Shown piece after piece: positions 35,762 to 44,421 of a DNA stretch of 64,000 nt. Below the pieces are notes generated by a model, which was not told the origin of the DNA, did no database searches, and saw nothing but the letters and a program-made list of their open reading frames with translations. Each line of letters opens with the position of its first letter. Within the stretch, counting starts at the first letter, position 1. The translations under genes and the position numbers were made by a program. This DNA is from Bacteroidales bacterium H4 (GTDB lineage: Bacteria; Bacteroidota; Bacteroidia; Bacteroidales; Muribaculaceae), in assembly GCA_001701165.1 (NCBI GenBank), contig DAAP01000012.1:1-64000 (forward strand), in the 5' to 3' direction.

Positions 35762-36693
35762 TTCTCTATATTTGTTTCGGGGTGACGACGATTGCGTTGC
35801 CAGCGATTGTGCGACCAAAGCCATATCTGCGGCTGACGGCGTATCGTATCTTCCAAAAGTTTGAAATAAGTGTCCGTGACTTCGCCTTCTCCGGTCTCAG
35901 CCACGTTGTCTGTGATGGGACGCACCATTATATGATAGCGCCCCCTGCCCTTCTTGGTCAGATCCCAATAAACAGCTGCCATGCCGAGGCGGCGTGCGAG
36001 TGATTCCGTCCCGGTAATTACACGCGTCCTCTGACCGAGAAACTCTATGATGTGTTCCGGATCGCCATGGCTTGGCTTTTGGTCGCTCATAAATCCGGTC
36101 AATGACAGTTGGCCGTCTTTACGTAACTGTAACAAGTGGCGGAGTGTCATCTTTTTGGGTATGGACACAGAGCCAAAACGGCTGCGCACTTGTAGCATTA
36201 AATCGTCCCATCTGCGGCTACGCAATGGCCTGTATATTTGCCCAAAAACAACAGTATCGGCAATATCAGCAGGGAAGTCGCGCGTGATGCTCGGCGCCCA
36301 TTCCCAGTTGAACGTGTGCGCAAAGTATGCCACTACTGAACGTCCGTTCCTAAAATGACCTTCTATAATATCAAGCCCTTCAAAGGTCATACGTCTCGTG
36401 ATTGTATCTGTACCCACACGTAACAGCTTGATTGTCTCAACAGTATAATCCGCAAAATTGCGGTAAAAGCCGCGGATATTGCGCCGCAGAGCTCTTCGAT
36501 CCATATCCGGAAAGGCCGCACACATATTGGCACGTACCATCCGGCGACGATAACGCAATACATAATATAGAAGAACAAAAATTGCGTCCGCCAAGACATA
36601 CAACACCCTCAACGGCAAATGCGCCAAGCCTTTCACCAGCGCTACTCCGACCGCTGCAAGCATGTCCGCCATCATTTCTCTCGGCTTCTTCAT
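35758..36693 (-). CDS. LpxL/HtrB-like lysophospholipid acyltransferase
   Basis: 311 aa from ATG 36693, which gives the usual family N-terminus (basic residues, then the LPLRVLYVLADAIFVLLYYV membrane helix, residues about 25-45); a GTG at 36738 would add 15 residues. The H-x4-E catalytic motif is HTFNWE, followed by PSHGDPEHIIEFLG and TGTESLARRLG. Predicted to add a secondary acyl chain to lipid A or a similar lipid at the inner membrane. Located between mtaB and a glycosyltransferase gene with no gaps. Confidence 0.88.
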   Translation of the reverse strand: MKKPREMMADMLAAVGVALVKGLAHLPLRVLYVLADAIFVLLYYVLRYRRRMVRANMCAAFPDMDRRALRRNIRGFYRNFADYTVETIKLLRVGTDTITRRMTFEGLDIIEGHFRNGRSVVAYFAHTFNWEWAPSITRDFPADIADTVVFGQIYRPLRSRRWDDLMLQVRSRFGSVSIPKKMTLRHLLQLRKDGQLSLTGFMSDQKPSHGDPEHIIEFLGQRTRVITGTESLARRLGMAAVYWDLTKKGRGRYHIMVRPITDNVAETGEGEVTDTYFKLLEDTIRRQPQIWLWSHNRWQRNRRHPETNIEK

Positions 36694-36741
36694 CTTGTCT
36701 CTGTTTTTTGGATAATATCTCAAGTCGTTTACCGCCACACT

Positions 36742-38160
36742 TCAATTTGCAAGTAATGTACCTTTGAAGCCATATTCTTCGCTATCATGGGCGTCTTCTA
36801 TTATGGCATCCAACCGGACGGGTATAATCCTATTGTCGTATTCGGCTATCGCATCCGGCATATGTACTTTTAAGTAGTTGTCCGTAAACCCGCTCATGGC
36901 ACGTCCGGCTCGCGGATGTTCCAACAGCACCGGACGTATCGTGCCCTCGAAACGCGAAGCAAAAGCCAGCATCTTGTCCCGGCTCAATTCCAACATGCGC
37001 TGCATGCGCTCGTGCTGCAACGCTGGGGACACCGCGTATGGAATTTCCAAGGCTCGCGTACCGGGACGCTCGCTGTACGTAAACAAGTGCAGGCGCGAGA
37101 TGTCCAGCGACTTGCAATAGTTGTACGAATTCTCGAAGAAAGCATCAGTCTCTCCCCTCATGCCCACAATAAGATCCACGCCTATGAACGCGTCCGGAAT
37201 GGATCGACGTATTCGTTCGATTTTGCCAGCAAAGAATTCAGTATCATAGTGCCGTCGCATAAGTCGCAACATATCATCGCTACCGCTTTGCAAAGGAATG
37301 TGAAAGTGGGGCATAAAACGTTGAGCCTCACCTGCACACCAGTCAATAATCTCATCCGTAATCAAGTTTGGCTCGATAGAGGATATGCGGTAGCGGCTGA
37401 TGCCCTCAACTTTATCAAGTGCCCTTGCCAAATCAAAGAAGTTCTCGGAAGTCCCATGACCGAAATCCCCTATATTTACTCCGGTAATCACAATCTCGGT
37501 AGCACCGGCGGCGGCAGCGGCACGAGCTTGTTCTACAACCTGATTGACCGTGCCCGAGCGCGATCGTCCCCGTGCCTTGGGTATGGTACAATAGCTGCAC
37601 CAGTAGTTGCATCCGTCTTGAACCTTGAGAAAAAAACGCGTGCGGTCACCACGCGAACATGACGGCTCGAAGTCTCGTATTTGCGCCGTAGGCGTAATGT
37701 CTGTTTGGTGCATCTCGCGATTGAGCAGCCACTCTTCGGCATGGCGTACAACGCTGTGTTTCTTATCATTCCCCACCACGGCGGCCACGCCATCCATAGC
37801 AGCAATGTCCTCACCGTGCAGTTGTGCATAACACCCGGTAACGATGATTGCGGCTTGAGGGTAGCGACGATGCATCGACCTGATATACCGGCGACATTTG
37901 CGGTCGGCGATTTCTGTGACCGAGCAGCTGTTGACCACAATTATATCCGGACTTTCGCCACGGCCAACGGCGCATATACCACGCTGCATCATCAAATCTT
38001 CTATGGTCGCGGTCTCGGCAAAATTTAGCTTGCACCCGAAAGTGTGGTACAATGCCGTAGCTCCGGATGATAGATTGATGTTGCAGTCGCACATATCGGT
38101 CATCGTATATGCAGTTTTGTCTGTTTCACTTGTTATCATTTGTTGTCGATCACCATTCAT
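36742..38160 (-). CDS. mtaB: tRNA t6A37 methylthiotransferase MtaB
   Basis: 472 aa. Three-part methylthiotransferase: UPF0004 domain (FGCKLNFAE, NSCSVTEIADRKCR, VTGCYAQ, giving its three cluster cysteines), radical SAM core with C-x3-C-x2-C in CNYWCSYCTIPKARG, and a C-terminal TRAM-like region. Converts t6A37 to ms2t6A37 in tRNAs reading ANN codons. The exact start is uncertain: ATG 38160 follows the MBOAT stop by 9 nt, while an ATG near 38103 gives a more usual N-terminal length. Confidence 0.94.
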   Translation of the reverse strand: MNGDRQQMITSETDKTAYTMTDMCDCNINLSSGATALYHTFGCKLNFAETATIEDLMMQRGICAVGRGESPDIIVVNSCSVTEIADRKCRRYIRSMHRRYPQAAIIVTGCYAQLHGEDIAAMDGVAAVVGNDKKHSVVRHAEEWLLNREMHQTDITPTAQIRDFEPSCSRGDRTRFFLKVQDGCNYWCSYCTIPKARGRSRSGTVNQVVEQARAAAAAGATEIVITGVNIGDFGHGTSENFFDLARALDKVEGISRYRISSIEPNLITDEIIDWCAGEAQRFMPHFHIPLQSGSDDMLRLMRRHYDTEFFAGKIERIRRSIPDAFIGVDLIVGMRGETDAFFENSYNYCKSLDISRLHLFTYSERPGTRALEIPYAVSPALQHERMQRMLELSRDKMLAFASRFEGTIRPVLLEHPRAGRAMSGFTDNYLKVHMPDAIAEYDNRIIPVRLDAIIEDAHDSEEYGFKGTLLAN

Positions 38161-38169
38161 CTCGGGTTA

Positions 38170-39660
38170 CTAAAAATTGAAATATATGAACGGCGCAACG
38201 TCTTCGCCTCGCAGTTGGAGCACACATTGAACTACCACAATAAAAATCAGCAGCTTGATTATCCATGGCGAACGCACAAACCACATAGCTGCCTTATCCC
38301 AAAAAGATGTAGGAAGGCAATGTGCAATTATAATGACGGCCATAAGTATCAGCCACAAGTAGCGTACAGTGGCAAATGGCATAATATAATCCACAGATAA
38401 ATCGGAGAAGGTGTGCCCTATGATGGCGCACGAGTCTCCGAAACTATCAGCACGGAAAAATACCCACAGCAAGGCCACAACAGTCATTGTCAACAGCCAC
38501 GAAAGAGCTTTGACTCCCCAATTGTCGCCAATTTTTCCGAGGAGAGGTCGACATGCCTTATGTATTGCCAGTCCGGCACCATGCATTCCGCCCCAAAATA
38601 CAAATTTCCATGAAGCACCATGCCATAGTCCGCCGATAAGCATCGTAGCCATATTATTTATGTAAGTCCTACGCAATCCTTTGCGGTTGCCGCCAAGTGG
38701 AATATACACGTAATCACGCAGCCAAGAAGAAAGCGAAATATGCCAGCGGCGCCAAAAATCTGTTAGATTGCGCGACTTATACGGGAAATTGAAGTTTTTG
38801 GCAAGCCTGAAGCCCATAATCAGGGCTATGCCTATTGCCATATCGCTGTATCCGGAGAAATCGCAATATATCTGCATGGCATATCCGATGATACCCATTA
38901 GACATTCAAATCCGCTGTATCCCGGCACCCCGGTGGCTGCATCAACACTGAATATCAGGTCGTTGTATTGTGCTATATAGTCGGCGATAATGGCTTTCTT
39001 GACCACTCCGAGTATTATGAGCCATAACCCGAGGTAAATCATCGTGCGTGTAGCGTGGCGGCTGTTGCGTATCTGCGGCAGAAAATAGTCGGCCCTCACA
39101 ATAGGTCCGGCCACGAGCGCCGGAAAAAACGACAGGAAGAAGGCATACTCAAGCCATGTCTTGGTGGGCGCTACCCTTCCTTTGTACACGTCTACTATAT
39201 AACTGATGGACTGGAAGGTGTAGAATGATATACCCACAGGCAGGATGATGTCCATGGGTTCGAAATTGCCGCCTACCATCTGCTGCCAATTCCACATAAA
39301 GAAGTTGGCATACTTAAAATAACACAAGATGCCCAAGGAGGTGGTCAACGATAGCGCTACACACAGGCGACGGCGCAAGCGCGACTGTACACGCACAAGC
39401 ACACGAGACATTGTCCAGTCTATCAACGATGTCACCACCAATAGAAATACAAAAAATCCGCTACTTTTATAGTAAAAGAACAGCGAGAACGCCACAACAA
39501 AACTCACCATCTGCCACAACCGGTCACGCAACATCGCAAAAACCGGGATAAAGACGATAAACAATGCCCAAAACACTCCACTGCTGAAGAGCATAGGCTC
39601 GCCCGGAGTGTAGGTTAGCTGTTCTAATATATTATGGATTATTGTCGAAATATCTGCCAT
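38170..39660 (-). CDS. MBOAT family O-acyltransferase
   Basis: 496 aa, about 10 membrane helices, like AlgI/DltB/PatA. The conserved histidine region is WHGASWKFVFWGGMHG, with the family segment DFWRRWHISLSSWLRDYVYIP split as DFWRRWHISLSSWL and RDYVYIPLGGNRKG. Such proteins pass acetyl groups across the inner membrane for O-acylation of a polysaccharide or peptidoglycan. The gene encoding a periplasmic SGNH protein lies 50 bp upstream in the same direction; MBOAT plus SGNH is the standard two-protein O-acetylation pair. Confidence 0.93.
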   Translation of the reverse strand: MADISTIIHNILEQLTYTPGEPMLFSSGVFWALFIVFIPVFAMLRDRLWQMVSFVVAFSLFFYYKSSGFFVFLLVVTSLIDWTMSRVLVRVQSRLRRRLCVALSLTTSLGILCYFKYANFFMWNWQQMVGGNFEPMDIILPVGISFYTFQSISYIVDVYKGRVAPTKTWLEYAFFLSFFPALVAGPIVRADYFLPQIRNSRHATRTMIYLGLWLIILGVVKKAIIADYIAQYNDLIFSVDAATGVPGYSGFECLMGIIGYAMQIYCDFSGYSDMAIGIALIMGFRLAKNFNFPYKSRNLTDFWRRWHISLSSWLRDYVYIPLGGNRKGLRRTYINNMATMLIGGLWHGASWKFVFWGGMHGAGLAIHKACRPLLGKIGDNWGVKALSWLLTMTVVALLWVFFRADSFGDSCAIIGHTFSDLSVDYIMPFATVRYLWLILMAVIIIAHCLPTSFWDKAAMWFVRSPWIIKLLIFIVVVQCVLQLRGEDVAPFIYFNF

Positions 39661-39710
39661 TATTGTCTGACCGCGGCTTGGACTTCTGTCCCTTCGTTTT
39701 TACTTCTGTT

Positions 39711-40514
39711 TTACTTCTGTGGTTGGTGTACAAATATCTGCTTGGGTCGCCCGGTGGAGCTCGTCGGTTTTGCCATCTTTATTGGATGTGCACAGTGTTG
39801 AGGCATCCATCGCACCACTGAATCCATCCATTGGATGGCAGATTTGCGCGTGGGATGTGCCCCGTCCTTGGCTCTGTCAAAATGCATGCCCCGGCTCAGG
39901 AAAAATGACCCGGAAGGGACATTGGCAGCAATCAAGTCGTTGATGCCTGTATCATCCTTCCAATTGGGCGGACCGATCCATACAAATGGTATCTTGCCAA
40001 CTTCCTTGACAATCTCCTTTACATATTTGTCTCGTTTGGACACAATATCACGTACAAACAACTCGTTGGCTCCGAGACATATAAAGATGTAATCCGGATG
40101 CAGACGCTGCACATACGAGGCCAAGCGCCCACTACGCCCCCAAATCTCACTGGTGCTGCTGTACCATATCACCGAATACAGAGTATGTCCATTGGCCGAA
40201 GCATAGGCGGCCAAACGCGGCGAAAGGCCTTCAAGCATCGAGTCACCTATAAAAAGTATGGTTTTAGGCAACGTATCAGTCTTCACAGCCTTAGTCACCG
40301 ACCGCATCTGCGTCACACGAGTTGCCGTTCCGGACACAGAGGCTGCATCCACCTTGCCTGCCTTTGTCTTGGCATCGGCCGTAAGCGTGGGCACTATCTT
40401 GGAGGACTTGAGCGCATATCCGCAAACTTCGATGGGATCGTATACGGACAGCACCGCAAAAAATGCGAATGCCGTCACCAGCAGCAGCCATAGGCCTAAG
40501 TAGTTGCGTCGCAT
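39711..40514 (-). CDS. SGNH/GDSL hydrolase-fold protein (probable O-acetyltransferase partner)
   Basis: 267 aa. N-terminal signal anchor (residues 6-24) followed by an SGNH domain: block I LFIGDSMLEG with the catalytic Ser, block III CLGANE with Asn, and block V DGAHP with Asp/His. The periplasmic location and MBOAT neighbour suggest it receives acetyl groups and transfers them to a glycan, as AlgX/AlgJ or PatB do. A true esterase cannot be excluded. Confidence 0.85.
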   Translation of the reverse strand: MRRNYLGLWLLLVTAFAFFAVLSVYDPIEVCGYALKSSKIVPTLTADAKTKAGKVDAASVSGTATRVTQMRSVTKAVKTDTLPKTILFIGDSMLEGLSPRLAAYASANGHTLYSVIWYSSTSEIWGRSGRLASYVQRLHPDYIFICLGANELFVRDIVSKRDKYVKEIVKEVGKIPFVWIGPPNWKDDTGINDLIAANVPSGSFFLSRGMHFDRAKDGAHPTRKSAIQWMDSVVRWMPQHCAHPIKMAKPTSSTGRPKQIFVHQPQK

Positions 40515-40580
40515 CGTAGTATGGTTAATTATTTGATATATTGTAATTTGACGTTGACAACATTGAATATTTACGGAGCA

Positions 40581-41096
40581 CTATCGTGCTATGACATAAC
40601 TTACACCGGGATTATGGTAGACGTTGTAGCGCGTCAACCCATACCCGAGCCTGGCAGCATCTCCCGAAAGTGGCGATCCCTCATTGGCAAATACATCATA
40701 GGTGCTTTTGCATTTGGGGCATTTGGCTACAGAGGCCTCAGTGTCTATTTCGACACGCACATCAGCACTGCCTTCGACAGGACAGGCCAAGTCATAAGCC
40801 AGAGGATTGCCAAAGACATCAGACACAAGCAGCACTCCTCCATATCCTGTAAATGTGGTGGAAGTATACGGAAAGTCGGCCGGGATCTTAAGTGCACGTA
40901 TAAATCGGCGAGACTGCATAGCCCCGGAGACCCCGTAAGTAATCCAACCGCCGGGGTCGCTGAACACTATTTGCACCGGCACGGCCGGCAGACGCTTATT
41001 ATCCACGGCATCACATCCTGACGCCATTGCCAGCATACATACCGCACACAACGGCATCACCAAGCGCTTTATCCAATGTGTGAACTTTGTACTCAT
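40581..41096 (-). CDS. Lipoprotein with a Rieske-like region lacking cluster histidines
   Basis: 171 aa from ATG 41096. The lipoprotein signal ends MLAMASGC. The C-terminal half has the layout of a Rieske iron-sulfur domain (GNPLAYDLACPVEG then KCPKCKSTYDVFANEGSPLSG), but the C-x-H and C-x2-H pairs are replaced by C-P-V-E and C-P-K-C, so a 2Fe-2S Rieske cluster is unlikely. A metal- or disulfide-bearing variant is possible. The start overlaps the stop of the small gene at 41093-41290 as ATGA. Confidence 0.75.
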   Translation of the reverse strand: MSTKFTHWIKRLVMPLCAVCMLAMASGCDAVDNKRLPAVPVQIVFSDPGGWITYGVSGAMQSRRFIRALKIPADFPYTSTTFTGYGGVLLVSDVFGNPLAYDLACPVEGSADVRVEIDTEASVAKCPKCKSTYDVFANEGSPLSGDAARLGYGLTRYNVYHNPGVSYVIAR

Positions 41097-41290
41097 CTTT
41101 TCCCCAATAGTTTGTCTATAGTCTTGTGACACGAGAATTCGACCCCATACCTGTTCATTTCCGTATCAAGCATGGCCGGCATAAGATTATTGGGCAAAGC
41201 GCAGGCGCAGCCGAAGTGAATATGGTACATACCTACAGCAACTGCCTCGGCGGATACTTCTATGTCCTTTTGCCGAAGTTTACTGCGCAT
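41093..41290 (-). CDS. Small protein of unknown function, coupled to both neighbours
   Basis: 65 aa. The start lies 11 bp inside the SRPBCC gene, and the stop overlaps the lipoprotein start (ATGA), a gene-end pattern hard to explain by chance. Two closely spaced cysteines in HFGCACALP and a third in FSCHK could bind metal. There is no signal peptide and no recognised family. Confidence 0.55.
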   Translation of the reverse strand: MRSKLRQKDIEVSAEAVAVGMYHIHFGCACALPNNLMPAMLDTEMNRYGVEFSCHKTIDKLLGKR

Positions 41291-41708
41291 CTACGGAAGC
41301 CAGTCGGGCAATGAGCAACCCGAACTGGTCGGCAGCCTGCTGCAAGTGAGGAGCCACCAGTGGGCGAAGCATCACCGGAATGTTTATATCGATAGCGGTC
41401 TCTAACTCAGTGGCGACATTATCGTCCACACCTTTGAGCTCTACATTTATTGACATGGGCAACATCCCGCCGGCGCTTAATACTATGCGCTCGGGAGTGC
41501 ATTCCTCCACCTCCATGCGCACATTACCCACCTTGGGATTGTTTACCACGATGGCAGCCGTTTCGAAAGACACCTGCCCAATACTCTTGCGCTGCTCCTC
41601 CGGCAGCTTTTCCAGCATGCCTTCCAATGTCGAGAGGTCGCTGAAACGCGCGGCAACAGCCTCCGGAGAGGTCTCCACACGCACGATTTTTCCTTTATAT
41701 ATTGCCAT
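41280..41708 (-). CDS. SRPBCC family protein
   Basis: 142 aa. Starts with the family pattern of a strand, then a PEAVAARFSDLSTL helix, followed by alternating strands and a long C-terminal helix (LQQAADQFGLLIARLA), the START/Bet v1-like fold. In Bacteroidales a protein of this type commonly follows pyrE, as here (52 bp away); the ligand is unknown. Confidence 0.82.
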   Translation of the reverse strand: MAIYKGKIVRVETSPEAVAARFSDLSTLEGMLEKLPEEQRKSIGQVSFETAAIVVNNPKVGNVRMEVEECTPERIVLSAGGMLPMSINVELKGVDDNVATELETAIDINIPVMLRPLVAPHLQQAADQFGLLIARLASVDAQ

Positions 41709-41760
41709 GAATTATATCCTAATTGTTATTTGTCAATGGATGCCAATCTCCGGCTTTTGC

Positions 41761-42405
41761 CTAACCCAAAGCCCCGGGTATCCAGTTGGCCGGATCTTTG
41801 CGCCACGCTTGCAACGTCTCCACATCCGAGGGCTTTATATATCCGGTATCAAGAGCCGACTCTATCATTGTGTCGTAGTCGCACAATGTCACAAGACGTA
41901 CTGCTTCCTTTTTGAAAGCCTTGGTGGCTACCGGGAAACCATACGTAAACATCGCCGCCATACCCAGCACCTCGCCGCCGGCCATGCGCACAGCATCCAC
42001 AGCCTTCAGCGAACTACGGCCCGTCGATACAAGGTCTTCGATAATCACGACATTTTTGCCCGGTATGAGGTTGCCTTCTATCAGATTTTCAAGCCCATGG
42101 TCCTTGGGCGCCAAACGCACGTAGATATACGGCACGCTCAAGAGATCGGCGACAAGTGCGCCCTGAGCTATGGCGCCGGTGGCAACGCCCGCTATATAGT
42201 CCGGCATCCCGAAATTCTCGACTATCAGTCGCGCCAGCTCGATTTTTATGAACGAACGAATCTCGGGATACGACAATGTTTTGCGATTATCCGTATATAT
42301 AGGACTGTTCCACCCCGAAGCCCATGTGAAGGCATTGTCAGGCTGGAGATTGATTGCACTGATAGACAGTAATTTGTCTGCCAACAGACGTGCTACTTGT
42401 TTCAT
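41761..42405 (-). CDS. pyrE: Orotate phosphoribosyltransferase
   Basis: 214 aa. Catalyses orotate plus PRPP to OMP in pyrimidine synthesis. The PRPP loop is VVIIEDLVSTGRSS (residues about 120-133), and YIRLAPKDHG-type flexible loop appears as YVRLAPKDHG. Length is normal. A perfect -7 box sits 29 bp upstream. Confidence 0.97.
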   Translation of the reverse strand: MKQVARLLADKLLSISAINLQPDNAFTWASGWNSPIYTDNRKTLSYPEIRSFIKIELARLIVENFGMPDYIAGVATGAIAQGALVADLLSVPYIYVRLAPKDHGLENLIEGNLIPGKNVVIIEDLVSTGRSSLKAVDAVRMAGGEVLGMAAMFTYGFPVATKAFKKEAVRLVTLCDYDTMIESALDTGYIKPSDVETLQAWRKDPANWIPGALG

Positions 42406-42433
42406 TATATCTTATTATTTCTGAATATCAGCG

Positions 42434-42441
42434 CAAAGATA
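42434..42441 (-). promoter_or_regulatory. -7 promoter element for pyrE
   Basis: Minus-strand TATCTTTG, a consensus match. Start near 42428, leader about 22 nt. No clear -33 box. Confidence 0.6.
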
Positions 42442-42565
42442 CGCATTTTTCCCGACATCACCATCCTACTACGACAGCTCCGAACAATATCTCACAACTA
42501 TACAAAATGTCGCTCGTTCAGTCAGACACAACCAACTTGAATGCCGATAATCCGAGGGAAATGAG

Positions 42566-42573
42566 TACCTTTG
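42566..42573 (+). promoter_or_regulatory. -7 promoter element for the pseudouridine synthase gene
   Basis: TACCTTTG matches the consensus; the nearest TTG lies 26 nt upstream, longer than usual. Leader about 65 nt. Confidence 0.55.
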
Positions 42574-42644
42574 TAGTCCGGGACAGTCTCCGGGAATAGA
42601 CCGACAAACAAAAACAGGCAGCAACAGATGTTTTTATAAGAACA

Positions 42645-43373
42645 ATGGAAGTACTTTACGAGGACAACCATATAATCATAGTCAATAAAGCGCCGGGCGA
42701 AATCGTACAAGGCGACAAGACCGGCGATACTCCGCTAAGCGAAACTGTCAAGGCTTGGCTCAAGGCCAAGTATGATAAGCCGGGCGAAGTGTTTCTGGGC
42801 GTGGTGCATCGGCTGGACCGTCCCGTAGGCGGCGTCGTAGTCTTTGCCAAGACTTCCAAGGCACTGTCACGCCTCAATGCCATGCTTCGTGACGGTCTGA
42901 TACACAAGACTTATTGGGCTATAAGCCGCAACAATCCGCCACGGCAACAGGACACCCTGACACATTATATCACTACCCGCGAGGCGTCCAATAAGTCATA
43001 CGCCAACAATACCCCACGGCCCGGCAGTAAGGAAGCCCGGCTCAATTACCGCGTCTTGGCTCGCGGAGACAATTACTCTCTCATTGAAGTGCAGTTGCTG
43101 ACGGGACGCAAACATCAGATACGTGTACAATTGGCAACCATCGGCTGTCCCATAAAAGGCGACATCAAATACGGAGATCGTCGTTCAAACCCGGACGGAA
43201 GCATCTCACTACTGGCGCGACGCATAGTTTTTGAACACCCGGTGTCGCACATCACCATAGACATCACCGCGCCGGTCCCGAACGATCCCCTATGGCACGC
43301 GCTCGAAACGGCCGTCACACCTGCCGCGACAAAACAAGACGCCGTCATCACTACCTCTCAAAATCCTAAATGA
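42645..43373 (+). CDS. RluA family RNA pseudouridine synthase
   Basis: 242 aa. Contains the RluA signature HRLDRPVGGVVVFAKT with the catalytic Asp, plus YWAIS and GRKHQIRVQLA. Isomerises uridines in rRNA or tRNA; the target site cannot be set from sequence. No S4 domain, so it is shorter than RluC/RluD. Its stop overlaps the start of fmt (ATGA). Confidence 0.92.
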   Translation: MEVLYEDNHIIIVNKAPGEIVQGDKTGDTPLSETVKAWLKAKYDKPGEVFLGVVHRLDRPVGGVVVFAKTSKALSRLNAMLRDGLIHKTYWAISRNNPPRQQDTLTHYITTREASNKSYANNTPRPGSKEARLNYRVLARGDNYSLIEVQLLTGRKHQIRVQLATIGCPIKGDIKYGDRRSNPDGSISLLARRIVFEHPVSHITIDITAPVPNDPLWHALETAVTPAATKQDAVITTSQNPK

Positions 43374-44341
43374 CAATGGATAAAAAAGATCTCAAGATAG
43401 TTTTTTTGGGTACACCCGATTTTGCCGTGCCCAGTTTGGACCGCATAGTATCATCCGGCTACAACGTCGTAGGCGTGGTAACAATGCCCGACAAACCTGC
43501 AGGCCGCGGACACCGCTTGTATATGTCTCCGGTCAAAGAATACGCTTTGGCTCATGGATTACACCTGATGCAACCTGAGAAATTGCGCGACCCGTCTTTT
43601 GTGAACGAATTGCAAAGCCTCAACGCCGACTTGTTTGTGGTCATTGCCTTTCGTATGCTTCCACAAGTGGTCTGGCAAATGCCGCGCCTCGGAACATTCA
43701 ACCTACATGCATCGCTATTACCCGACTACCGCGGCGCGGCGCCTATCAACTGGGCCGTCATCAACGGCGATACGCACACCGGCGTAACCACTTTCTTTCT
43801 TAAACACGAAATAGACACAGGCGATGTCATCGACCAATGCGCCATAGACATCACAGATGAGGATAACGTGGGCACCGTGCACGATCGTCTGATGGCTCTG
43901 GGAGCCGATCTGGTGGAACGGACTTTGGCACATATCGTAGCAGGAGACCTAAAAACCACGCCGCAAAGTGCTATGGCATCGAAGCAATGCCGCCCCGCAC
44001 CTAAAATTTTTCGCGAAACATGCCATATCGATTGGACTCGCCCGGCCATAGAGGTACACAACCTTGTACGTGGCCTCTCGCCATACCCCGGCGCTTGGAC
44101 CACACTATGCGCCGACAATCTCACGCCTACCGATTTCAAAGTTTTTGCCACTCGCGTGGACACCGACGCAGACATAAATGCGAGTCCGGGCACCATAATC
44201 GCCGAAACAGACAGCCTCGGCGTGGTATGCGGAGACCATCGCATACTGCACATACTCAGTCTTCAAGCCACCGGCAAACGCCGCATGGACATAGACGCAT
44301 ACCTGCGTGGTGCACGCCTATCCAATCCGCACATAGTCTAA
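43370..44341 (+). CDS. fmt: Methionyl-tRNA formyltransferase
   Basis: 323 aa. Formylates initiator Met-tRNA using 10-formyl-THF. Visible: KIVFLGTPDFAV at the N-terminus, the HASLLPDYRGAAPINW catalytic loop with Asn-His-Asp residues, and the C-terminal OB-like domain. ATG 43370 overlaps the upstream stop; a second ATG at 43376 is also in frame. Confidence 0.97.
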   Translation: MTMDKKDLKIVFLGTPDFAVPSLDRIVSSGYNVVGVVTMPDKPAGRGHRLYMSPVKEYALAHGLHLMQPEKLRDPSFVNELQSLNADLFVVIAFRMLPQVVWQMPRLGTFNLHASLLPDYRGAAPINWAVINGDTHTGVTTFFLKHEIDTGDVIDQCAIDITDEDNVGTVHDRLMALGADLVERTLAHIVAGDLKTTPQSAMASKQCRPAPKIFRETCHIDWTRPAIEVHNLVRGLSPYPGAWTTLCADNLTPTDFKVFATRVDTDADINASPGTIIAETDSLGVVCGDHRILHILSLQATGKRRMDIDAYLRGARLSNPHIV

Positions 44342-44421
44342 AGAATCCGATGAAATAACCGGACTTTGCTTTTATAAATCTAACGACAAAACACAATTAA
44401 CTACACACCATAACCGCCGAA

